Source of the DNA: Alphaproteobacteria bacterium
GTDB taxonomy: Bacteria; Pseudomonadota; Alphaproteobacteria; Rhizobiales; Rhizobiaceae
Direction: 5' to 3'
DNA: 64,000 nucleotides
Assembly: GCA_016861165.1 (NCBI GenBank)
Contig: BOKV01000003.1
Coordinates: forward strand, 62,001-126,000
In this document: one piece after another, positions 55,451-63,772 of the stretch
Layout: each line of letters begins with the position of its first letter
Numbering within the stretch: position 1 is the stretch's first letter
Made by a program: the position numbers and the translations under genes
Notes under the pieces: model-generated
The model's input: the letters and a program-made list of their open reading frames with translations, nothing else
What the model was told of the DNA's origin: nothing
Database searches by the model: none

Positions 55451-56170
55451 TTATCGCCGCACCCGCGCCCGGTCCGCCGGGAACTCGCGCTCGGCCGCCG
55501 CGAGGCTCTCGAGCGAGCCGATGTCGCGGTGGTAGCCGCCGGTTTCAACGGCCAGGATGCGGCCCACGAAGGTAGGGATCACCTCGGTCGAGAAATCGAC
55601 GAACGCCTTGCCGAGGCCGGCGATGAAGGCGGTCACCTCCGGCTCGCAGACATAGACGGCGGCGTTGGCGAGATTGCCCGGCGGGTTCGCGACCTTCTCG
55701 TGGAAGGAGCGGACCACGCCGTCGCCGTCGAGGTCGAGGATGCCGCAGCTCTGCGGCATGTCGGTACGGAAGGCCAGCATGCTCATGACGCAGGCGGGCG
55801 GACGCCCGGCATGGCGGCGAAGGAATTCGGCAACGTCGAAATCGGTGAGGTTGTCGGCGTGGGCGAGCAGGAACGGCCGGTCGCCCAGCCAGTCGCGGTT
55901 GGCGAGCACGGTGCCGGCCGTGCCGAGCAGTTCATCCTCGTGGACGAGATCGACGCGGTCGCGCCAAGGCGAGGCGGCGACATGCGACCTGACCGTATCG
56001 GCGAGCCAGTGGGTGTTGATCAGCACCCGCTCGATCCCGGCCGCAAACAGATGGTCCAGCCAGATGTCGAGCAGCGGCGTGGCATGGATGGGCACCAGGC
56101 ATTTGGGCGTCGTCAGCGTCAGCGGTCGCAGCCTCGTGCCGAGTCCGGCCGCCAGCAGCAATGCGCGCAT
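55451..56170 (-). CDS. Sugar nucleotidyltransferase (RmlA/HddC-like)
   Basis: A 239-residue nucleotidyltransferase. It has the signature LLLAAGLGTRLRPLTLTTPKCLVPI, the metal Asp in LLAHADNLTDFD, and a short C-terminus without hexapeptide repeats. This matches enzymes that activate sugar 1-phosphates, such as HddC (GDP-heptose), RfbA or MPG1 types. The nucleotide cannot be told from sequence. With the cytidylyltransferase-type domain of the next upstream gene, the operon has two activating domains. A 140-nt gap follows it. Confidence 0.87.
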   Translation of the reverse strand: MRALLLAAGLGTRLRPLTLTTPKCLVPIHATPLLDIWLDHLFAAGIERVLINTHWLADTVRSHVAASPWRDRVDLVHEDELLGTAGTVLANRDWLGDRPFLLAHADNLTDFDVAEFLRRHAGRPPACVMSMLAFRTDMPQSCGILDLDGDGVVRSFHEKVANPPGNLANAAVYVCEPEVTAFIAGLGKAFVDFSTEVIPTFVGRILAVETGGYHRDIGSLESLAAAEREFPADRARVRR

Positions 56171-56194
56171 GTCAGCCTCCCCTGCCTGTCCGCG

Positions 56195-57673
56195 CTATTC
56201 GAAGTCCGGCTGGTTGAGCTCGGTCAGGATGTCGTCGACCTTCAGCGGCGAATTGCCGATGCGCGAAACCTGGCAGGCGGCGGCAACCGCGCCGAGATAG
56301 GCGCTGCGCCAGATGTCGGCGCCCGAGCACAGCGCCAGCGAGGCGGTGGCAAACAGGCTGTCGCCGGCGCCGGCCACGTCGCGCGGGGCGCTGTTCATGG
56401 CTGGCAGCCGGTCGGTCATCTCCCCGCCGTCCTTGCCGCGCCCGTAGATCAGCATGCCCTCGCCGCCGAGCGTGATGATGACGTTCTGCGCCTTCGACTT
56501 GGCGCTGAGGCTTTCGGCGAGAAAGGCGAGGCCCGACGAGGAATCCTGCATCGCCAGGCGCGCCTCGCGCTCGGTCGGGGTGATGAGCGAGGTGCCGATG
56601 AACCGCGAAATGTCGGAGAGCTGCGACGAGGCCTGGCTGTCGGCGGTGATGACGATACCGCGATCGCGCGCCATCATCGTGATGCGGTCGACCAGCGGTT
56701 GCGGCAGGCAGCCATAATTGAAGTCGGAGAACATGAGGACATCGGTTTCGGGCAGCACCTCCTCGACCCGGCGGGCGATGCGCTGGACGATTTCCTCGCT
56801 GATGGCGTGCTGGCGCAGGTGGTTGACGCGCAGCAGCGTCTTGTTGTGGGCGCGGTAGCGCCGCTTGCGCGTCGTCGGTCGGGTCTCGTCGGTGAAGGCG
56901 TGCACCTCCACGCCCATCGACTTCAGCGAGCCGCAGGCAAATTCGGCAGTCTCGTCAGCCCCGAACACCGAAACGAAGCGGGTCCTGGCGCCGAGATTGT
57001 GGGCATGAGCGGCGACCACGCCGGCGCCGCCGACGAAGGTCTTGGTCTCGATCGGCGTAACGACGATGGTCGGGTCCTCCTGCGACATGCCGAGCGGGTC
57101 GCAGGTCACGTAGTCATCGATGATGATGTCGCCGATCACGGTGACGCGGATTTCCCTGAACTGCGCGAGGATGGCGCGCAGCGCGTCCATGTCGAAGCGG
57201 TGGCGGGTCGGGAAGTTGCGCGGCTTGTTGATCGTCGAGAACAGCGTGTCGAAGTATTCTCGATGCAGAAGGTCGGTCGAGGCGAAGCGCATTTCACCCG
57301 ACGAAAAGATCAGCTTGCCGCCATAGCCGGCGACAATGGCGGCCTCGACGTTGTCGCGGTGCTCGAACTCCTTGCCCTTGACGACGAAGTCGGGCTTCAG
57401 CCGGGCGACGAAAGCGCCGACGGGCTCGCTGAGCAGCACCGCGTGACCGACCATGGACAGCGCCTTGACGCCTTCAAGCCGAACCGGACCGGGCACGGTG
57501 ACGCCCGACGTGCCGTCCGGATTGAGCCCGACCACCACCGTGTCGGCGAGGTCGGCGGCAAAGCGCAACAGGCGCAGGTGGCCGGGGTGAAGAACGTTGA
57601 AGTTGCCGGAGACGAAGGCGATGCGCTTCTTGGGCCCGACGGAACCCATGATCTTTTCGACGCTCGCCTGCAT
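56195..57673 (-). CDS. Domain-swapped HldE-like nucleotidyltransferase-kinase
   Basis: A 492-residue bifunctional protein. Residues ~15-150 are a cytidylyltransferase-type domain (FVSGNFNVLHPGHLRLL with the HxGH motif; PDFVVKGKEFEH). Residues ~175-490 are a PfkB/RfaE kinase (VTVIGDIIIDDYV, TFVGGAGVVAAHAHNLGA, catalytic GAGDS in DVAGAGDSLF). E. coli HldE has the same two activities in the opposite order, kinase first. It probably phosphorylates a heptose 7-phosphate at C1 and activates the heptose 1-phosphate. AGAGGG precedes the ATG. It is the first gene of the leftward operon. Confidence 0.88.
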   Translation of the reverse strand: MQASVEKIMGSVGPKKRIAFVSGNFNVLHPGHLRLLRFAADLADTVVVGLNPDGTSGVTVPGPVRLEGVKALSMVGHAVLLSEPVGAFVARLKPDFVVKGKEFEHRDNVEAAIVAGYGGKLIFSSGEMRFASTDLLHREYFDTLFSTINKPRNFPTRHRFDMDALRAILAQFREIRVTVIGDIIIDDYVTCDPLGMSQEDPTIVVTPIETKTFVGGAGVVAAHAHNLGARTRFVSVFGADETAEFACGSLKSMGVEVHAFTDETRPTTRKRRYRAHNKTLLRVNHLRQHAISEEIVQRIARRVEEVLPETDVLMFSDFNYGCLPQPLVDRITMMARDRGIVITADSQASSQLSDISRFIGTSLITPTEREARLAMQDSSSGLAFLAESLSAKSKAQNVIITLGGEGMLIYGRGKDGGEMTDRLPAMNSAPRDVAGAGDSLFATASLALCSGADIWRSAYLGAVAAACQVSRIGNSPLKVDDILTELNQPDFE

Positions 57674-58078
57674 GCTGCCCTCTCGGCCAGGATTCTCGTG
57701 AGGTGGAAAGCAGGTCGCCCAGGCGGACCGTTCGCTGTGTCAACGAGCGCGGCCCGCCGGCCGGCGGGCCCGCGGCCGCCACGTCCTTAGCGGCGCGATC
57801 GGGCGAAATCAAGGAGCCCGCCCCCGCAGGCACAGAGCGGATGAGGGGTGGACCAATGTCCGCGCCCCCTTTCGTGCCCAGCCACCGCGCCAACACCGCG
57901 CCACGAAACCGTTGCCGCCCGTGGCCAAATCCGTTAGAGCAGCCGCGGCCGCGGTCCGACCGTCGCGGGGCATCGAGGCGCGTCGTCGGGGTCGCATGTT
58001 GCGGCGGCCGGCGACCTGGCGGGGCGATGACCGGCCACGACAACCTTCGAGCGACACCACGGAACGGATCAGGCCGGC
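57674..58078. other. 405-nt divergent intergenic region
   Basis: No gene is seen between the HldE-like gene (leftward) and the GT2 gene (rightward). It must carry the promoter of the 11-gene operon. A 20-nt perfect palindrome lies at 57751-57770, 78-97 nt upstream of the HldE start, and the rest is G+C-rich with no clear -35/-10 pair. Confidence 0.55.
57751..57770. promoter_or_regulatory. 20-nt perfect palindrome upstream of the heptose operon
   Basis: The sequence GGCCCGCCGGCCGGCGGGCC reads the same on both strands. It may be a hairpin in the 5' leader or a protein site; its pure G+C content means it may also be chance in this genome. Confidence 0.4.
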
Positions 58079-59134
58079 ATGGCGGACGAGCAGCACAACA
58101 GATCGCGGCTGTCGGTAGTGATGCCGAACTACAACCACGGCCGGTTCATCGGCGCCGCGCTCGGCGCGGTGCTGGCCCAGACCCGGCCGGCCGACGAGAT
58201 CATCGTCATTGACGACGCCTCCGAGGACGATAGCGTCGATATCGTCGCCAGGCTGGCGGCCGGCCGCGACAATCTGACCCTCGTGCGCCGCAAGCGGCGT
58301 GGTGGCGCCGTCAGCGCGCTCAACGAGGGGCTCGAACGCGCCACCGGCGATGTCGTCGCATTCCCCGCCGCCGACGACATGCTGCTGCCGGACTTCCTGG
58401 CCGAGACCGCGGCGATGATGGAGCGCTTCCCTGATGCCCCCTTCTGTTCGGCCTGCGTCGCCATGATCGATGCCGAGGGCGGGACGCTCGGCACCCGCCC
58501 GGTATTGCGACCGATGCGCGCGAGCGGTTACGCCCGCGCCGCCGAGGCGAGCGCCATGCTGGGGCGCGGCGACAACTTCTTCCTCGGCCATGTGACGCTC
58601 TACCGGCGCGCGCGGGTCGTCGAACTGGGTGGCTTCGACGCCAGCCTCGGCGCGGCCACCGACGCCATGCTGCAGCGGCGGCTGGCCGTCCGCTGGGGCT
58701 TTGCCTTCATTCCGAAGGTGCTCGGCTGCTGGCGCATGCACGGTGCCAACTATTCGGTCGGCTCGGTCGGCGCGCCCGACAGCCTCGACCGGCTGATCGA
58801 AGCCTGCCAGCGCGTGATCTCCGCCGAACCGCCCGGCCTTTTCCCGCAAGGCTATGGCGAACTGTTCGAGCGCCGCATGCGCTTCTTCGCCGCCCGCCAG
58901 GCGCTGGTCCAGCATGGCGGCGGCGCTTCCGCCGACGAGCTCGCCACCATCCTGCGGCTGGCGCGGGCGACGCCATTGGACCGCCTGGCGCTGCAAATGT
59001 TCCGCTACCTCGGCTCCGCGTCGGTCGCGCTTTCGCTGGGCTGGCTGGCCATGCGGTTGCGACCGCTGGCGCTGACCTGGCTTGGATCGGAATACCTCCA
59101 TCGCGCCTTTGCGCGCGGCCCCCATTCGGCCTGA
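58079..59134 (+). CDS. Family 2 glycosyltransferase
   Basis: A 351-residue GT-A glycosyltransferase. It has the start LSVVMPNYNHGRFIGAALGAVLAQTRPADEIIVIDDASEDDS, the DXD-type motif PAADDMLLPDFLAE, and a GNXXXX-type middle with LGHVTLYRRARVVELGGFDASLGAATDAML. The C-terminal end has a hydrophobic stretch, which may bind the membrane. It transfers a sugar onto a surface glycan; donor and acceptor are unknown. The ribosome site is weak. A 252-nt gap without a gene follows. Confidence 0.88.
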   Translation: MADEQHNRSRLSVVMPNYNHGRFIGAALGAVLAQTRPADEIIVIDDASEDDSVDIVARLAAGRDNLTLVRRKRRGGAVSALNEGLERATGDVVAFPAADDMLLPDFLAETAAMMERFPDAPFCSACVAMIDAEGGTLGTRPVLRPMRASGYARAAEASAMLGRGDNFFLGHVTLYRRARVVELGGFDASLGAATDAMLQRRLAVRWGFAFIPKVLGCWRMHGANYSVGSVGAPDSLDRLIEACQRVISAEPPGLFPQGYGELFERRMRFFAARQALVQHGGGASADELATILRLARATPLDRLALQMFRYLGSASVALSLGWLAMRLRPLALTWLGSEYLHRAFARGPHSA

Positions 59135-59386
59135 AAACGGGTGGGCGCGGGCCTCCTTCGCGCATTTCCGGGCTGTCACAAGCCGGACGCGGGGGGCACT
59201 TCTGCCGTGGGGGCATCATTGGCGACGCTTGCCCGCTTCAAACCGGCTGGATCTCTCCGCCGGCCGGGTTGACCGGGTTGCAGGTCATGTCGCTTCCATA
59301 TACAGCACCGGAATCGCGAGCTCCCGGCCAGGCTCGCGGGTGTCGTGGCCTGAAGTGCAACTGTCAGTTCGGAGCGCCGTTAGCGT

Positions 59387-60277
59387 ATGGCGGTATTGAT
59401 CATCGGCGGGACCGGCACCGTTGGCAGCGCCTTGGCTGAGGCCCTGGGCAAGCAACAGGCCATCACCACATCTCGTTTGCCCATGGATGGGCATGTTCTG
59501 TTCGACCCCGTGCGCGACTCAATCGCCCGCATCGTCCACGAGACACAGCCCGTCACGCACGTCGTTCTGGCCTACGGCATTGCCGGTGTCGGCCGCTGCG
59601 CCGTGGATCCGGACGGCACTGCGCAAGTGAACGTCAGATCGGTACTGCGTTTGGCCGATGAGGCGCGGTCGATGGGGCTATGTCCTGTGTTTCTCTCGTC
59701 GGATTACGTGTTCGACGGCACGAAAGGTGGCTGGCGGGAGACCGATCGGACCTCGCCTGTCAACGAGTATGGTCGGCAGAAACTCGCCGTCGAACGAGAG
59801 ATCGGTGAGGGCACGCTCGTCGTTCGGCTTTCGCGGGTGATCGGCGATTTGCTCCGCCGCCGCTGCGTCCTGTTCGATTGGGTGCGCGCAAGCGGCGAAT
59901 CCCAAAAGATCCGTTGCGCCACGGATCAATGGTTTTCGCCCATCGCCGCGGCGGACGCGGGGCGGATTCTCGCCACCCTGATACGGTCTGACACGCGCGG
60001 CCTCGTGCACCTCGCGGGCCCCGAGGCGACCAGTCGGTTCGCGCTCTACGGGCGGCTGCTGCGCTTGGCAGGTTCACTTGGTGTGGCCGAACTTCCTCCC
60101 GCCCAACCCTGCCTCCTGAGTGACATTCCTAGCCCCGAACCGCATCCACTCGACACGACGCTCTCCATCGAGCTGCTCGAGCAGTTGGTTCGGCCGGATT
60201 TCAGCCCGCTCGACACCACGATCAGGCAAGTATTGCAGGCACCCGCGGCGGGGTCCAGCTCGGCTTCGGTCGACTAG
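59387..60277 (+). CDS. NAD(P)-dependent sugar reductase (RmlD-like)
   Basis: A 296-residue SDR. The nucleotide motif is VLIIGGTGTVGSALAEAL, then FLSSDYVFDGTKGGWRETDRTSPVNEYGRQK with the YxxxK site (YGRQK), and VRLSRVIGD. This pattern is that of dTDP-4-dehydrorhamnose reductase and related NDP-keto-sugar reductases. No rmlA-rmlB-rmlC set is present here, so the substrate may come from elsewhere. Base composition is lower in G+C than the genes to its left. Its stop shares the CTAG at 60274-60277 with the convergent gene's stop. Confidence 0.83.
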   Translation: MAVLIIGGTGTVGSALAEALGKQQAITTSRLPMDGHVLFDPVRDSIARIVHETQPVTHVVLAYGIAGVGRCAVDPDGTAQVNVRSVLRLADEARSMGLCPVFLSSDYVFDGTKGGWRETDRTSPVNEYGRQKLAVEREIGEGTLVVRLSRVIGDLLRRRCVLFDWVRASGESQKIRCATDQWFSPIAAADAGRILATLIRSDTRGLVHLAGPEATSRFALYGRLLRLAGSLGVAELPPAQPCLLSDIPSPEPHPLDTTLSIELLEQLVRPDFSPLDTTIRQVLQAPAAGSSSASVD

Positions 60278-61668
60278 GCGGAGGCCACGTGTCTGGTCAA
60301 CAGCCCAGTCAAAACAGCCGGATCAACAGGCGGCGTGAGCGGACCGAGCAACTCGAAGAAGCGACGGTCAAGCGTGCGTTCAAGCCAAGCTTCGGCCTTG
60401 TCCAGAATGGCCTGATCGTTCGACCTGATAAAGACATTGGGGACCGATAGATAACGACGTGGGATGGTCGAGTACAGTATTCCATACAGTGGTGACGTTG
60501 CCTTCGCGGTCTTGCCTGACAGATCAGCGTACAAGCCTTCCGCGCGCGGATCCGCGTCTGAGGGCCAGTCATAACCGAGCGAGTTGCAGAGTTCGCGATA
60601 GCCAGTCTCCTCCATACGCGACAGCATCTTCCGTGTAAAATAGTGATGTTTGGGTTTACCAGGCTGATAAAGGTGTTCCTCGCCGGCCGGCGTGAGCGCC
60701 TTGAAGCCAGTCTGCTCCCAGATTTCTCTTGCCGTAGTACTGGATACGGGCATGCCCAAATACCGTGCTATCCTGCGGATCGTGTCCACGGGTTGCGCGA
60801 TCAGCTCCTCGTAGCGCACAAGACCATCTCGATACCGTTCGGGCACGGCGGCAACCATAGCAAGAAAATCATAGACGCTCTTCTGCCGCGTCTCAAGCCA
60901 CCTGTCGTTTGCGATGGCCAGCTCGGGCGGTCGCATCGCCTTGGCAGCAATCGATGCGATCGTGTCGAGCGGGTGGCGAATGGCAAAGAACCAAGTGTAG
61001 CCTAGCCGGTCAAACAGCTCGCGCAGCCGGGCATCAGGGGGGGCATGTGCGCCGTAGTTTTGCCCTACATAGCCGCAATAAGGAACGTTGTTGACCGAGA
61101 CGAAACGGCCGTCGCTCCACGCGATCCGCATCGTAACAGCTTCCGATTGAGCCGAAGCGATCACGCAGTCATTGGCGCCGAGGTAGTCGCGGAGAGATTC
61201 CATGGCCTGCGTCAGCAGAAACGAATGACGCATGGCAAGCCGATGCGTCGCGCTGGAGATATCGTCCGTCCTGCACCCTCCGTGGCTTTCCTGAATGCGG
61301 GAAAGGATCGTTCCGAGCAATATGTTGCCGGCGCCCTGATAGCCAACGCATGCGAAGCGGCCGGGGAAAGACACAGGCCAGCCAACTGCGGCGACGACTG
61401 GATCGATCAACTCGGCTTCGGGGAACAGCTCGGCTGCCCGGCAGAAATGACTGAAATGAGGATAGCGCTGGTCGAATGGCGTTACGACCACAATTTTGGC
61501 GCCCGGGGTGACGTGCGAGGAAGGGACGACCGGGAACAAATCCCCTGACGCGAAATGCGCGCGGCCGTTCCTGGGATCGACCACGATCTGCATGTCGGGC
61601 CAAGCAGTCGCCAAGGCCTGCCGGATGTCCGGCCCCAACTCCCCGCTGATGAATGCATATGTCGGCAT
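60274..61668 (-). CDS. Sulfotransferase-like protein
   Basis: A 464-residue protein whose central half resembles PAPS-dependent sulfotransferases: a phosphosulfate-loop-like VGYQGAGNILLGTIL, the 3'-phosphate motif WFFAIRHPLDTIASIAAK, and RYEELIAQPVDTIRRIARYLGM. About 100 N-terminal residues (MPTYAFISGELGPDIRQAL) form another domain I do not recognise. It may sulfate a surface glycan. Codon use and G+C differ from the core genes, consistent with transfer. Start chosen at MPTYAFIS. Confidence 0.72.
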   Translation of the reverse strand: MPTYAFISGELGPDIRQALATAWPDMQIVVDPRNGRAHFASGDLFPVVPSSHVTPGAKIVVVTPFDQRYPHFSHFCRAAELFPEAELIDPVVAAVGWPVSFPGRFACVGYQGAGNILLGTILSRIQESHGGCRTDDISSATHRLAMRHSFLLTQAMESLRDYLGANDCVIASAQSEAVTMRIAWSDGRFVSVNNVPYCGYVGQNYGAHAPPDARLRELFDRLGYTWFFAIRHPLDTIASIAAKAMRPPELAIANDRWLETRQKSVYDFLAMVAAVPERYRDGLVRYEELIAQPVDTIRRIARYLGMPVSSTTAREIWEQTGFKALTPAGEEHLYQPGKPKHHYFTRKMLSRMEETGYRELCNSLGYDWPSDADPRAEGLYADLSGKTAKATSPLYGILYSTIPRRYLSVPNVFIRSNDQAILDKAEAWLERTLDRRFFELLGPLTPPVDPAVLTGLLTRHVASA

Positions 61669-61790
61669 GCGGCTAACCTCGATAACGGGTGTTCGCGAAC
61701 CCACTGTCCAACGCCATCTATCTGGTCCACCGTCCACTGAGCGGAAAAGAGAGCGTCGAGATGGCATCGTGTGCGTAGAAGGCCGGGTGC

Positions 61791-63740
61791 TTACCGGATA
61801 GCTCTGCGTGCGATGCTGACCACCTTGCCGCGAATGGATTTCCTCAAATTGGCCAAGGCGCGCTGCATATGGTAGGCATAAAATCGGTAGCGCTCGCGCT
61901 TGTCCAGCGCCGGCTGGAGCAGGTCATATGTGGTCTCACCCTGCGGACCACTTGTGACCTTGCGCTTGTGTGCGTATTTGACCAAGCTGTCGGCGAAGCC
62001 GGCCACCGCACGCTCGGCCGCCGCCAGATCGGGATCTCCGACCGAACCGGCAGGCAACAGTCTTACCGGATGTGATACCTGCGTCAGGTGAAAATTGAGC
62101 GCCCACGGTATGTTCACCCAATCCTTCAGCCCCGCCAGCCGTCGCCGACGGCCGGCTCCGGTCCGAATGGGCTCACCTTGCGTATACTCCATCGGTGTCA
62201 GTGTCACGATCAACCCGGATGCGATGGAGTCGAGAACGGCAACATCGCTCCAGCCCTTGATGTGATTCAGCGGAAACTTCCAGTCGATCGTCGCAGTGAT
62301 CCGCGAGGCACGGTTCGCAATTCGAATGGCGATCGGATGCATGACCGTCCAGCGGCCCACATAGCCGTTCTCGAAACGCCACAGGATCTGCGCCGGGAAT
62401 CGATGAGCCAGGCCTTTCGGATTGTTGATGGTAAATGCCCTCGTCAGCTGGTGCTCGTGCCGAAGTGCCAATTCGAGGACCTCGGGCCCGCTTAGATCAA
62501 ACAGGCCGGCACTGCCCACTTCGGCCCCGAAACTTTCCTCCACCACCCGCAACGCAGGAGCGAGGACAACACGCTTTGTTTGGGTCAAGCGTTTGATTTC
62601 ATGGAATACTTCTCGCGAAAAAAAGCAGTCTGACGTCAGGAATATGTAGACGTCATCAACCTTCGCCTCACGCAGCGCAATATTGTAGCTCTCGGTCAGT
62701 CGCTCATAAGCGGGGCGGCCGGCCAGCGAGTCGGCCGCGACCAGCCGGGTCTTGACGATCTTGCTCAGTTCCCTGAATTCCCTGGAAGCGGCGAGCAGCT
62801 TGCTCCCCTCCGAATCCGTCACCACCATGTACTCGATGTTGCTTCGTTCATCGAAGGCGATGCATTGGCTCTGCAACTGGTTGCGCAACGCGATTTCAAC
62901 GAACTGCCCGATGAAGTCCCGCCCCCAGACGGGCAGGACGATCTTGTAGCGGGCGCTGCTTCTCGCCGCTGCCGTGGCCTGGCTGTAGTGGCGCCCAGAC
63001 AGCGGCAGAGAATTGACCTCGACGCGGGAATGACTGCCGACATCGGCGCGCGGCGAATATTCGCCATCGCGCAGTTCAAAGTAATAACGCCCGTCAAACG
63101 GCGTCACGAAGGCAGTGTACTTGGTCTTCCGATATATTGCGAACACTGCCACATTTTCGATCGCGGCCACGCCGTTTTCCGCCAGGAACTGATCAGTGTA
63201 GGGATAGAGTTCCTCGCCTATATTGTAATAAAGTCCAAGTACGTCGTAGTCATTTGCCGCAGCAGTGTCGAGAAAAAATGACGGATGATAATTGAAGAAC
63301 GAGTGATTCTGATAACCCTGCGAGGGCAGCGCATGAATGATCAGGCCGCCCACCTTCGCCAGCTTGTGCACATTCTCGAAGCAGCGAAACTGGTCGAATG
63401 CATGTTCAGTCGTACCGTGGTTGGTTACCAAGTCAAAGGTCTTGGTGAAGTGATAGGTAGTGTCCAGCGGCTTGTTCAAGTCGAATACGTGGGCATCGTT
63501 GGCGCCGTCCAGATCAATGCATTCGTATTCGGTCAATCCCAGCGCAGCGTAAAAGTCGCGCGGCTTGGTAATGGTGTCGACGTTGATTGATGGGAAATAC
63601 GACCGAATTGCAGCATGCGCCGCCGGCAAGTTTGGAGCAAACTCCTGACTGCCCAGCTCGATTACAGATCGACGGCCACGTAGATACCCATCCTCCTCTA
63701 TAAACTTCATCAACTCGAGCGCTTGTACTCCGATTCCCAT
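61791..63740 (-). CDS. Methyltransferase / glycosyltransferase-like fusion protein
   Basis: A 649-residue two-part protein. Residues ~1-240 look like a SAM methyltransferase domain (SVIELGSQEFAPN, VTNHGTTEHAFDQFRCFENVHKLAKVGGLIIHALP). Residues ~260-560 resemble a GT-A fold (YKIVLPVWGRDFIGQFVEIALRNQL, IEYMVVTDSEG, DVYIFLTSDCFFS). The C-terminal ~80 residues are basic. AAGGAAT precedes the ATG. It likely both decorates and transfers part of a surface glycan, but the reactions are inferred. G+C is low for this window (26 of 60 bases at 63241-63300). Confidence 0.65.
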   Translation of the reverse strand: MGIGVQALELMKFIEEDGYLRGRRSVIELGSQEFAPNLPAAHAAIRSYFPSINVDTITKPRDFYAALGLTEYECIDLDGANDAHVFDLNKPLDTTYHFTKTFDLVTNHGTTEHAFDQFRCFENVHKLAKVGGLIIHALPSQGYQNHSFFNYHPSFFLDTAAANDYDVLGLYYNIGEELYPYTDQFLAENGVAAIENVAVFAIYRKTKYTAFVTPFDGRYYFELRDGEYSPRADVGSHSRVEVNSLPLSGRHYSQATAAARSSARYKIVLPVWGRDFIGQFVEIALRNQLQSQCIAFDERSNIEYMVVTDSEGSKLLAASREFRELSKIVKTRLVAADSLAGRPAYERLTESYNIALREAKVDDVYIFLTSDCFFSREVFHEIKRLTQTKRVVLAPALRVVEESFGAEVGSAGLFDLSGPEVLELALRHEHQLTRAFTINNPKGLAHRFPAQILWRFENGYVGRWTVMHPIAIRIANRASRITATIDWKFPLNHIKGWSDVAVLDSIASGLIVTLTPMEYTQGEPIRTGAGRRRRLAGLKDWVNIPWALNFHLTQVSHPVRLLPAGSVGDPDLAAAERAVAGFADSLVKYAHKRKVTSGPQGETTYDLLQPALDKRERYRFYAYHMQRALANLRKSIRGKVVSIARRAIR

Positions 63741-63772
63741 GGGTATTCCTTTGATACTTGGACAGCAATCGG

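Noticed and set aside
55337-57790. An 817-codon plus-strand frame opposite the nucleotidyltransferase and HldE-like genes
   Set aside because: Antisense shadow; the opposite strand carries complete nucleotidyltransferase and PfkB motifs.
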